A DNA stretch of 64,000 bases from Pratylenchus scribneri (lineage: Eukaryota > Nematoda > Chromadorea > Rhabditida > Pratylenchidae), in contig JAQSEB010000033.1 in assembly GCA_030063045.1 (NCBI GenBank), forward strand, positions 3,577,766-3,641,765. The letters run 5' to 3'. Below, piece after piece: positions 44,030 to 54,204 of this stretch (within the stretch, counting starts at the first letter, position 1; every line of letters starts with the position of its first letter). The position numbers and the translations under genes are program-made. The notes below the pieces were generated by a model. It was not told where the DNA came from. It was given only the letters and a program-made list of their open reading frames with translations, and searched no databases.

Positions 44030-47000
44030 TCAAAGTATCATTTTATATTCACGGGCTTTCGTCTCATTGTATTCTTTGAATGTCCATTGTTGGTACACAT
44101 TTGTTGGGTCACAGACTTCCATTGATAATTTCGAACCATCTTTGCTCATCTCCAGGCATTTTCCCGTGATCGCATGCAACAATTGATGAATCTGTTCGGA
44201 GTTTATGTTCATTTAATTGTGATTAGGTGTGTTCAATTCTACCTTGTGATCGTACCGCCATTCTTGATTTCCTTTCTGTCCAAATTATTTTTAGTATTAA
44301 TTAAAATTAAATTAATTAATTGACCTGAGAATGACATGGGAAAATCATGACGTCTTTTCCGGCATAATCAATGCATGATTCGTCGCGTCGAATTTCACCG
44401 TCTTTCGAAAACATCCAATACTAAAATAAAATATTAAATTTTAATCTTTCAAAACTCCAAAAGTCCAAAAACCATCATTTTTTTTAGACCTGGTTCCCCC
44501 CTTGACCATGGCACCAATAAAGTCCTATTTTTCGGGTATGTCTTCCACGATTTGACCAATCAATGCATAATTTTGAACCACCTCCGGTGTTTCGGATCTA
44601 ATAATTTTTTTCGCTAGATTTTTTTAAAATTATTATTTCCAAAAATGCATTATTAATTATTGCTGCCATAGCCACTTCACCAAATTAAACCCAAAAAACC
44701 ATCAAAATTATTCTAAATCCCAAGCTTTTTAATTAATTGGGTCAACCAAAACCATTGCTGCTTCCAACAATCAAGCAGCCTTTTTTACCTGATTCCCGCC
44801 TTGCCTAAAAATTTGAAGAGAATTAAAATCCATAAAATATTGAATAAACGTACAAATGGCAAGGATATGGCACAACCGGTTTGTTGTTGTGTTCTTCCCC
44901 AACGGGGGAATCGACACAAGACTGTAATGGTCGACCCCCTTCGGGTGGAATAAATCCATTCCGAATCTGTAAAATAGGTGCAAAAATGTGGTGCTTACTT
45001 GGTTTCCACCCTGGTTATGGCAGGGCCACAAGCTAATTGGCTTGTTCTTCTCATGTCTTCCTACAGCACAGTCAAGACACCGGGCTGGACTTATTGGTGC
45101 GCCATTTCTGATCTAGAATAGAAGTGGATGGGAATTGGAAATAAACCGGATAAAATTTGTGAAAATGGCAGAAATTTTTTATTCAATTTTTAGTAAACCA
45201 AGGAAAAGCGATTTTTAACTGTACTATAGGAAAAATGAGAAGAACTAGCGAAAAAAGCGTTGAAAGCTAAGCATATTTTTAATTTTATAAATCAAAACAA
45301 ACCTCTCCTTTCGCGATTGAATCACCGGGGACGAATAATTCAGGGAAGATTGTATCCAAATACCATTTGAATGGTTTGCAATGCAATCTCTGCATAAAAT
45401 AGATTTAATTTTCGGAAAGATTGTAATTTTTTGAGTTTATTTCAGTAAATTTTTTTTTAATTTCTAATAAAATTTATTTAAAATATATTTAAAAATGACC
45501 TCTCTCAATTGTTTCCTGGCCGAAATATCACCAAAATCGCCCAATTGGTTGTTTATCCTCTCGTAATAATATTGCTTATATTCATCCAACCAAACTTCGG
45601 CAAGCCGAATTGAATTCTTCTTCAAAACATTGACACCTGCCCTCCATTTGTAGGGTGAACGTTTTCGGAAAATGTGGCCCACATGGGAACAGGGAACAAT
45701 TTCCAATTTTCCACCGCACATCCAAATCTAAAAATAAAATTAAATGAATTAAGATGCAAAAAAATCAAACTTTGAATGATAGCTCCAAATTTTCGCCGCC
45801 CCAAATATCAAATCCAGGATCATATGAACCCAATTTCTCGAAATACTGAAAAAATAACAAATTAAAATTCCAAAATAAATATTAATTACCTCTCGGTCAA
45901 TAGAGAAGAGACCGCCAGCCTTAAAAATTGATTCGAATTAATTTAATCCAAAATATTTAATAAACCATTGGTTGGTGAAGCAACTGGATCAATATTCCTT
46001 CGATTTTTGCGATCCCTCTCAGGAATTGGATGCCAATTAAATTGCAATGACCAATCGAAACCTATTAATTTGAATATTAATTGAGAATATTTTTATTCTA
46101 AATACCTCCAACATTTGTAAAGAATGCTTTACTGCTGTGATATATATTCAAAGGTATTGTCATCGATCACATCAATCACTGGACAAACAACGGTGGAAGA
46201 GTTCCGATAAATTCGATCAAGAAGTGGTTCAATCCAACCTTTAATAATAAATATTTTATGAAAATTTTCGTAAAATAACCTTCCATGCATTCACAATGAC
46301 TGTCCAAATATGTAATGATTCGGCCGGTTGCACCGGAAGCACCACGCAAACGGGCACGAATGAGACCTTCTCTTTTGTCCAATCGAATTATTTTGACCTT
46401 AAACATGATGATTATTAAATAAATTTCACATTATGTGACAAACTTTTGGAAATTGACCCATATATTCCTCCAGTTTTTTCTTCAAATGTTCCATATCCGA
46501 AAAATCATCAACCAATATTATTTCTTTCAGCAACTTTTCTGGCGTTCTTTCAATCACACTATGCACTAAAATAAAATAAATAATTTATTTTTGGATTTTA
46601 TTTTCACCTGTTCTCAATAACACGGACCATGCCTCATTATGGAAACAAATAACCACTGAAGTGTCCGGCAAATTTTCAGCATATTTTTCTGTTTTGCATC
46701 TTTAAATAATAAATAATTTTTATTTATTTTAAATTTTTACTCTTCGTCGGAAGCAGGTGGCAAAGTACTGGAAAAGCAATTTATTTTAATTAATTTATTT
46801 AAATTTATACCGATGTATTGATATTTGATCGCTGGCATATTGATTGAATGCATTCTTTTGGAATCCTTCATCATATTTCTTCCTCTCTTCCGGTGATAAT
46901 TTCTGAAATTTGCATTAAAATTGAATAAATTTATATATTATTTACCTCTTTTTCAATTTTAAATGCCTTTCCGCCTTCTCCCGCTTGATTCGGGTCACCT

Positions 47001-47439
47001 TTCCTGTATATTGGCGAGTCTTGATCGAATATTTGCTTCTGCGGTTTTGGTATATTTCCCAACTGTTGAAAAAATTTGATAAATTAATTTTTAAATAATT
47101 AAAATATGTATACCTCTTGTTGTTCAACTTTTTCCGCTGAAGGTGGATTGATAATGACCGGAGGTCCGAACCTTAAAATGTTTTGTGTAAACTGTAAATT
47201 AAAAGTAAAAATTATAATTTAACCCTTGAATTTGTTGGACAGCCATTTTTTCCTCTTTTTGGACTGGTTTTTCATCATTTTTTGACTTAAATTTAAAAGA
47301 ATTGAAATATTATATATTATTCTGGACTTACAGTGCCAGGTAAATTCAACAATAACATTGAGAAGATCCAAATGGTTGGAATTAATAGCAATAATTTGAA
47401 GAAAAAGGACCGTCTTCGTCCAAACAATTTTAAAGCCAT
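44030..47439 (-). CDS. gly-5: Polypeptide GalNAc-transferase with ricin-type lectin domain (gly-5-like)
   Basis: Golgi type II enzyme that starts mucin-type O-glycosylation by moving GalNAc from UDP-GalNAc to Ser/Thr. It has a short basic N-terminus [11 protein letters not shown], a membrane anchor [20 protein letters not shown] and a charged stem. The catalytic part shows [57 protein letters not shown] (metal-binding DxH), the Gal/GalNAc-T segment [15 protein letters not shown], and [15 protein letters not shown] lectin domain follows ([28 protein letters not shown]). Exons are about 17, GT-AG. Three alternative first lectin exons lie between 45303 and 44420. Exon 46106-46238 changes frame at about 46148, apparently missing one AT dinucleotide. 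In C. elegans gly-5 is also known for splice isoforms, which is why I prefer that symbol. Confidence 0.88.
44490..44597 (-). other. gly-5: gly-5 alternative lectin exon C
   Basis: 108 nt (36 codons) between AG and GT. Encodes [18 protein letters not shown] then [10 protein letters not shown]. It begins with IRN and ends GGNQ, like exons A and B, and joins the common exon at 44420 in phase 0. Confidence 0.8.
44789..44966 (-). other. gly-5: gly-5 alternative lectin exon B (113-nt exon plus 16-nt microexon)
   Basis: The main part, 44854-44966, encodes [20 protein letters not shown] to PYPCH. A 16-nt microexon at 44789-44804 supplies the closing QGGNQ. Together 129 nt, a multiple of three. The microexon is required because without it the frame and the conserved QGGNQ are lost. 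Confidence 0.75.
44999..45112 (-). other. gly-5: gly-5 alternative lectin exon A
   Basis: 114 nt (38 codons) encoding [20 protein letters not shown] to [11 protein letters not shown]. Same length class, phase and ends as exons B and C. Confidence 0.8.
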
Positions 47440-47696
47440 CCTTCTGCTTTTATATTTACAAAAATATAATAATACTTTATTTATCCCGTTGTACCGAATT
47501 TATCTGAAATTAAAATGTTGTCATTGTAAATGCCATGGCAACAAGTTTATAAAAAATAATTGGACTTTGTTCTTATATACCGAAATAATAGTTTGAGGAA
47601 TTGAATAAAATTATAGCAACTTCGATTTATTTAAATTATATAATTGTTGGAACAAAAACAAAAATTATTCCAAAATCCAAATGGTGATTTTTTGGT

Positions 47697-47920
47697 TCGC
47701 CGACATGTGCGCACCCGACATTTGCGCACTATTTTTTTAGTCAAGTCAAACTTATATAGAATCCCCAAACCCCTAACCCATAGCCCCTAAACCCATGCCT
47801 GCCCCTAAACCTAACCCTAGCCCCTAATCCCTAGTTAAAAAAATAGTGCGCAAAATGTCGAGTGCGCAAATGTCGGGTTTTTAATAGAGTGCGCAAATGT
47901 CGCGTCACGGATTTTTTAAG
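47697..47920. repeat. Foldback element with CCCTAA-like centre
   Basis: The arms CCGACATTTGCGCACTATTT and AAATAGTGCGCAAAATGTCG are inverted. Between them lies a degenerate array of CCCCTAA/CCCTAACCC/CCTAACCCTAGCCCC, resembling telomere-type repeats but not the usual nematode GCCTAA. Extra copies of GTGCGCAAATGTCG follow the right arm. Confidence 0.65.
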
Positions 47921-48025
47921 GTAATTATAATTATAATTAACAATTTTAAGATTTTTTCATCTTTCATTCCTTTCCCTCAAAATTATGATTCCACAAATCT
48001 TAACAAGTTAATAAAATTTGCTAAA

Positions 48026-48081
48026 TTTCTTCGCTGCGCGGCCATTTTTGGCTCAAATTTTCGCTGCGCGGCCATTTTTGA
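48026..48081. repeat. Short direct duplication
   Basis: TTCGCTGCGCGGCCATTTTT occurs twice, about 30 bp apart. No other structure. The rest of 47921-48512 is AT-rich and shows nothing recognisable apart from the promoter side of the next gene. Confidence 0.7.
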
Positions 48082-48512
48082 ATCAAACGTGTGATTTTTA
48101 AAACTTAAGACATCTTTATTTCACTTTCTAAATTGCTTATCATATCACAAGTTAAATATATAAAAAATTATTTTAAAAACATTTATATTGCATTTTAAGA
48201 AGTTTCTAAGCATGCCATATCTTTGCCGTATTTTAAATAATTTTTGCCGTATTTTTCCAAAATTTTTGAGGGAAATGCCACATTTTTGAGTTTTGGAGAT
48301 GGACCCCTGTCCTGGGTTATTTACAAATCTTTCTTCTTCATTATTAATTCGAATAGCAATTCTTTTAAATTATCAGTTATCACATAAATCCAAATTCAGC
48401 CTCAAATTCTTTTCCCCAATTCCCTTTATTCTTTATTATAACACAGTTTGACCATTTTTCCCTCCAACAATGATTCAAATTCCCATTCAGTTTTGCTAAA
48501 ACAAAGACAAAT

Positions 48513-48761
48513 ATGGCGGATTCTGAACGCGAACGAGAAAGAATGATGCAGCAGGAACGTGTATGGACTGAAGAACGCCGTTTACGAGAATTGGAAATGG
48601 CCATTAGAGAAGAACAATTGAGGCAAAGGGAAGAGGATATTAGGCGAAGGGAAGATGAGGAAAATCGGCTCGTTGAACGATACTTGCAACAAAAGCGAGA
48701 ACGAAATGCTCGATACCGTGAACGCAGACGGAATCGGGACCAGCAAGATGGACAACAATGA
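48513..48761 (+). CDS. Small charged coiled-coil protein, 82 residues
   Basis: Unrecognised. Almost the whole chain is a Glu/Arg-rich helix (MADSERERERMMQQ, EERRLRELEMAIREEQLRQ, REEDIRRREDEENRL, KRERNARYRERRR) with heptad-like spacing and no Cys, signal peptide or membrane segment. The start context AAATATGGCG is good and an AATAAA lies at about 48785, soon after the stop, which supports a genuine single-exon gene. A binding or scaffold role is possible; no function is claimed. Confidence 0.6.
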   Translation: MADSERERERMMQQERVWTEERRLRELEMAIREEQLRQREEDIRRREDEENRLVERYLQQKRERNARYRERRRNRDQQDGQQ

Positions 48762-49019
48762 TGGGATGAAGCCATTGGTGAAAAATAAAGAAGGAAGGAA
48801 CAAATGAATGAAAATGAGGATGAATCATAAATTTTAATCAAATAATTTTATAAAAAATACATTCAAATTTTTCAGGTTAATAAATAATTTTTTCAACTTC
48901 TTTTCTTTTCCACCATTTTGTGAAATTTTTTGCTGGCCTGCTGGCTAATAGAATTATGGAAAAAAGTGGAAAATGATTTCCAAAATGCGTCACAACGAGA
49001 ACGGCTGGTACAATGAAAC

Positions 49020-49212
49020 ATCTAAGCCCCCTTCCATAAATATACTCCAAGTCTAAGTCCCCTTCACTAAATATGCTCAATTTCTTAGCCTCCTTCAATA
49101 AATATACTCTAATTCTTAGCCTCCTTCACCAAATTTACTCTAATTTCTTAGCCTCCTTCACTAAATATACTATTAGTCTAAACCTCCCTCGCTAAATATA
49201 CTCTAGGTCAAA
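49020..49212. repeat. About 30-bp degenerate tandem repeat
   Basis: The unit 'CTTAGCCTCCTTCACTAAATATACTCTAATT' occurs about six times with divergence, giving 28-31 bp periods. Confidence 0.75.
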
Positions 49213-49297
49213 TGGAACTTGCAGTATAATTAACAATTTTAACATTTATCTTCGCCATTTCATTCACTCAATATAAATAATCGAATAAAAAACATAA

Positions 49298-49629
49298 TCA
49301 AGTTGAATCAAGGTAAAAGTAATCTCCCGATTTTTTCTGTTCAACATCCAATTGAGAATCTTTCTTATTAATCCTTGGTCGATTGCTTTCATTGTCACGT
49401 CGAAATGTGATGTCAAGTTGACTCAAAAAACGGTTCATTCCAGTAACCAATTGTTGTGGTCTAAAAATTAAATGGATTAGTTTAATAATGATTAAATAAT
49501 TTTTACGAATTTGCATTTGCTTTAATCGCTGGCTGTCCATCAAAAACAATAACCCGATCTGCCAAATATGTGCTCATTATGAAGTCGTGTTCAACAACAA
49601 ATGCAGTCTTCTTTGCGTGAAGGATGAAT
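49298..49629 (-). pseudogene. abce-1: 3' fragment of ABCE1/RNase L inhibitor gene (last two exons only)
   Basis: ABCE1 is the Fe-S ATPase that splits ribosomes during recycling. Exon 49507-49629 encodes [16 protein letters not shown] followed by [15 protein letters not shown], the H-loop region of the second nucleotide-binding domain. Exon 49298-49460 encodes [20 protein letters not shown] and the conserved end [14 protein letters not shown] before the stop. Both are intact and well spliced. The remaining roughly 500 residues, including Fe-S clusters, Walker motifs and the first ABC domain, are not found upstream: 49630-50296 holds repeats and the next gene begins. So it is a truncated copy, a rearrangement breakpoint or an assembly misjoin. 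Confidence 0.75.
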
Positions 49630-50296
49630 CTTTAAATGTAAAATATCAATAATATAAAATAGTTATATTTAAGGATATTATTTAAAATTGCGAAAGTTTT
49701 ATGGCGGTTTAATGGTTTGTCCTAGACCACCAGACGCAATACCAATCGACAGACCACACATGACACATCGATTGTTATATAATTGGTCATAGTTTGATCA
49801 AAATGAAATGGTATTAAACCATTTAAACCATATAAGGGTCCCCCTTTGCTTTTTTCGGAATTTTTCGGAATTGAACCACTTTTCGGAATCGGAACGGAAC
49901 TCAAACATCGGAATTCCGGCTTTCGGAATCGGGATTCGGAATTCCGAACCCATCCCTGGTCTCTAATTTGGGGTCTATCAATCTCTGGAATATAATTTAA
50001 TGATTTTTATATTGAATAGATAGAATTAATTTTTGATCTCTTTGGAATAAAAATTTTAAATATTTAAAAGAATTAATTTTTAAATCTATGCCAATAATAT
50101 TATTTTAGCCCGGTGAAACACCAGATAATCCGAATTTCCCAGTTTGCGGGACGGCAATTGATTGAGGCCATTCGCATGAAGGAAAAAGAATGAAGAAATT
50201 ATAATATTTTATTCAGCCTAGATTAGCAATATATTTATAAATTAAATTGAATAAATATTGCTGTAATTGTTTTCATTTTATTCATTTTTCTTCATT
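49630..50296. other. Repeat-bearing spacer
   Basis: Contains a copy of the dispersed AAACC-type repeat at about 49740-49830 and a hAT MITE fragment (49832-49958). On the plus strand a possible terminal exon follows TTATTTTAG at about 50109, with an open frame ending KEKE-stop near 50192. I cannot attach it to any gene. Confidence 0.35.
49832..49958. mobile_element. Truncated hAT-like MITE copy
   Basis: Matches 588-719 of the first MITE, including the terminal CCGAACCCATCCCTG, with only small differences. The left end is absent, so no target duplication can be shown. Confidence 0.75.
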
Positions 50297-50920
50297 CTAT
50301 GCACTGACTGCAGCCGCCTGGCACCAAATTCGTTCGGCCACAACATTGCAATATCCATCGCCGCTGGCACTCAAATGAATCTGAAAAAATAAAAATCTCA
50401 TTAATTAAATTAAATATAAATTTTCACCTGATTAGGAATATGCTTATCTCCGGCGAAATCAATGGAATCTGCGCCACCATCTTGATTGGCAACAGCGCAA
50501 ACAACGAGGAATTTTTCATCGGGAAAACGGCGAAGCATGGCTGTTTGAATGCCTTGGACCGAGCCATTCGCATCCGTGGGAATTATGCTCTAAAATAATT
50601 TTATAAAATAATTTATTATTAAATTTAACTTCTTCCATAATTTGACGCCATTCCGCCTGAGGGCATGGAATATCCTTGGTCTTGATATGCGGCTGAACAG
50701 CCTGAATATATTTAATAAATCCAAAATTTATTCTGTAATTTGAGCTCACTTCTCGTTTCTTACGGCCACCGCATCCACATGGCGATGGAGGCGGAGCACC
50801 ACAGCAACATGATGGCATCATTGGGGCCGGTGGCATTCCAATTCCATTGGATTCGTCCAAAATGGCCAACAAAATGAATGAAATGAATAAAGTGGCGGTG
50901 AACAATTTGAAGAAAGACAT
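50297..50920 (-). CDS. Ground-like (GRL) domain secreted protein
   Basis: Nematode Hedgehog-related secreted protein. Four exons: 50750-50920, 50630-50701, 50428-50589 and 50297-50380. A signal peptide (FKLFTATLFISFILLAIL) is followed by a Pro/Gly/Cys-rich stretch (CCCGAPPPSPCGCGG) and a dibasic RKKRE, a layout common in this family. The C-terminal region has the four-cysteine spacing of a ground-like domain: PCPQAEWRQIMEE, FPDEKFLVVCAVA, and GDGYCNVVAERIWCQ. Members are usually made in epidermis and pharynx and linked to cuticle. The assignment rests on architecture and Cys pattern, not on an alignment. Confidence 0.7.
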
Positions 50921-51713
50921 TTTCGGAAATATTTTTGAAGGAATTTAGCCTTTTGGGATGTCAAGAATAAAATAGTAAATGTTTTTGACATTGAATTCGG
51001 ATGGGTTTAAATAGGAATCTTCATATTAATCCCATAATAAAATGAATGTGAAGATATTCAACAAGAATTGGGGATTTGGAACAAAAGAAGCGGAGATTAT
51101 CGCCATTCGCCAACATTATTTTGAGTGGTTTTCTTTTCCTTTAATTGGTAATGGAATGGAAATGGATCAAATTATTTGTAATGGGATCAAATTGAATAAA
51201 TAAATAAAAGGGGAATTGTTCTCCCTTTTGTTCTGGTTTCTGGATGTCGTGACTCATTAATAAATCCAATTTGTAGAAAATGAAAGCAGCAGAAATGAAT
51301 ATTGCAAATTAGCAAAAAATTTAATAGGATGGAATTGAGCTGACTTTCAATTAGCTATTTTAATTGGATCGAAAATATTTTATATATCCACAATCCAATT
51401 TGGGGAGGACTAAATTAAGTTGTGATCTATGAATATTTATAATGTGATTAAACACAATTATTTATAATTGGCGAGAAAATATTAATTCGACTCTGCTGGA
51501 AAAATGGCATCCCAAATTTAATCTTATTTTTTGCATTTCCTTTATCGTAAAATGTAAAGCCAATTAATAACATGTCATTTACAAAAGACTGGTTTTTTAA
51601 TGGATAATTTTGTGAAATTAAATAAAAATACATTTTGTTATTTTAAATGAATTTTCAATTTTGGGTAAATTTTTAATTTTTTTTTTAATTATTTATCATA
51701 AATTCAATTTTAA
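50921..51713. other. Intergenic, promoter side of the GRL gene
   Basis: AT-rich. No ORF, repeat or RNA gene recognised. Confidence 0.4.
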
Positions 51714-52766
51714 TTATTCCACAATTGGCGCTTTCATTCCCATTGCTGCCCAATTGATCCAATGCAATCTTGCCAATAAATCTTAAATTATTATTTCTAT
51801 AAAATAATTTTTATTTAAAAATTTATGACCGCTGGTTCCCCAAAAGCTCGATTTTATTTGCATTTGATCGCCAATTTCACCAGAAGTTATTTCTTTTTCT
51901 GCCCGAATCGAACGTTCCAAATATTTGGTTGGCGATTCGTCGGTAGCCAATAATTCCTTTGGGAAAATTCATTCCAAAAATTTATTTGCAATTTTTAACC
52001 TCAAGCATATTTATATAGGCACACTTAAAATGAAAAGGAATAAAGAATTAATATTTTAAAAATACCGCCAAATTGAGTGTGTCAATTTTGGAGTCTTTTC
52101 TCATACGGAAATGTTGGAATTCGCTTTCGGAGGGCCTAAATTTAAATAATTTATTATTTCGTTCTTTAATAATAAATAAATTAATATTATATTAATTTTT
52201 TCTCTTTACTGCAAATGCCCCATTTATGCCGCCAATTCTTCTCGATTCATTGCCATTTGAATGTTCATCGATCATTACAATTGGTGGAATTTTTTGTGTT
52301 TCTTCTTCTTCATCTGCAATTTCTCCTGTTAGTTTGATGAATAAATTCAATAACATTATTATTATTATTAATATTTTAATATTTAGTTAAGTATATTTAT
52401 ATTTTTTCCTTATAATTTCCAACCAAATTTTGGCATTTTTTCCTCCTCTTTCCCATCTTCATTTTTTGCAACAATATTCTTTTTGCTTTGTTTCAGCGGC
52501 CCTTTTCCTTTATTTTTAAAGGAAATATTTGTCAATTCATCTTTTTCATTTTTCTTCCTTTTTAGCATCTTCTTTTTCTTCTTTCCTACAAAATTAGTTT
52601 CTTCCAAATTTAGTTGCTCAAATTCGAAATTATTGCTTATTCCAATTTGGCCAATTTCTAGCTGTTGTTGCAAAGTATGAAATTGTGAATTGTCTGCTTG
52701 TAGAAAATTGCCGCAATAAAATTGTTGACAATTTCCATCTTCCTCATTTTTAATTTCTTCCATCAA
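51714..52766 (-). CDS. bHLH transcription factor, PTF1/Fer3-like, frame broken
   Basis: Exons: 52424-52766 (Lys-rich, VGKKKKKMLKRKK as a likely nuclear signal), 52210-52325 (acidic, then NESRRIGGINGAFA), 52066-52135, 52000-52023, 51830-51956 and 51714-51781. Joined in phase they give helix 1 GINGAFAALRKRIPTFPYEKRL, and after a frame change helix 2 SKIDTLNLACAYINMLEELL (each split here at under 20 core residues). The IPTFPYEKRLSKIDTL block is typical of PTF1/Fer3-class bHLH proteins. Two oddities: the frame shifts by two missing or one extra base at about 52091-52094, and the basic region (HSNGNESRR) is weaker than the usual ANxRERxR, so DNA binding may be impaired. Genuine pseudogene or consensus error cannot be told apart here. 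Confidence 0.6.
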
Positions 52767-54204
52767 ATTCTATTAAATTTAAAAAAATGTGATTATTATT
52801 CAAAATTATGGCAATTAAAATAGCAACATTAGTAAATTGTCTGGCAAATTGATTAAAAAAATTCAAAGAATTTAGGGCGTTTAAATTAGTATATTTTTTA
52901 AAAACATTTATGCAGAGTAAATTTGAAATAATTTATTCAATATTGAATTAATTTAATTTATATATTTTCAGTATTTTTTAAGAAATTTTTTAGAAAATTT
53001 TATGAATAAACATTTTAGATTTTAATGACTAGATTACTATATTGGAATGGAGAAGGAAATGATGAAAATGAAATGACAAAATGTGAGGACCGAAAGGAAT
53101 TTGCCATTGGCATTTTCGAGTGGTTTTGGCAAACAAAAGTGGTCGAATTGGATGTGGATGATTAAAAATGGCAATGAAGCGTAAAAATTCGTCTTCGTAG
53201 CGTAGTAAAGTTGCTAGAATTAATGAGAAATTAAATGTATTTATAGATAATTATTTTTCTTCTTTATTAAATAATTCTCCATAAGATAAAAAAATGTTAA
53301 AGATTTCTTTAATTCTATTAAAAGCAAACAATTAACAAAAATATTATGCATAATTGAATTTAATTATAATTTAAAAAATATTTATAAAAGTTTGATTCAA
53401 TTTAAAATTTTGTAAATTATAATCTCAATTTTTTCGACTTCATCTTATATCATTGATTTTGATAAAAAAAGGCCAAAGATGGAAAGAATAAAAAAGGAGT
53501 GGTCCATCTGCTGTCGAGAGTATATTTGCGGATGGACGAAAATGGTTTGACCAAATTTGCTTGGATTGATGGAATTTTTGAAAGGTTGCAATCAATTGGA
53601 CTCTCGACAATAATTTTCATTTTCATATGCTGCTGTCCAAATTGATAAGGGAATAATTGATATTGCCTGGTTCATTTTATGAGGCTAAAAAATATAATCA
53701 GAGGGACCTTTCTCTCCATTATTTATATCAGTCAACATTTCTCATAAATGGGAAAACAACAAAAATGGAAGGATGGGACTGGCAGGAAAATGGTTAAATT
53801 CATTCATTCATTTGCGATGATTCTTCACAATTTCTTCCATTTCATTTGCCTCACTTTTCCTTTCACTTTCCATTCAAGGAATTTTATTTATTTTTTGTGT
53901 TTTTTCAAAACCCATTCCGTTCAAATTTTCCATTTCTAGGCTAAAAGGCTGGCTAATTCAAGAATTTTTCAATAGAATGATGTAACTTTTGGAATTTTCT
54001 TTGGGGGCAAATTTGAATCTCTTTTTGAATTTTATTGTGATGAAAAATTTAATTATTTGGTTATCTAGTAATTAGAAAAACACTAATTTTTTTTGGCCTT
54101 AATTTTATGGTCAATTTGATAATCGCAAATTGCCGAATTAATAATAATTTTTGAAAATATTTCTAATTTATTCTCTTTTATTTGATTAAGAAATACTCCC
54201 AAAA
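52767..54204. other. Intergenic
   Basis: AT-rich spacer between the bHLH gene and the LRR gene, which are divergent, so it should hold both promoters. TGTCGAGAGTATA and an inverted-looking GGACTCTCGACA occur near 53512 and 53600. No gene recognised. Confidence 0.4.

Noticed and set aside
47697..47920. Chromosome end or telomere
   Set aside because: The CCCTAA-like core is short, degenerate and internal, flanked by inverted arms and genes on both sides.
53748..53939. Open frame of 63 codons rich in Phe/His
   Set aside because: No signal peptide logic, no splice sites and no neighbours; typical of TTC/CAT-rich DNA.
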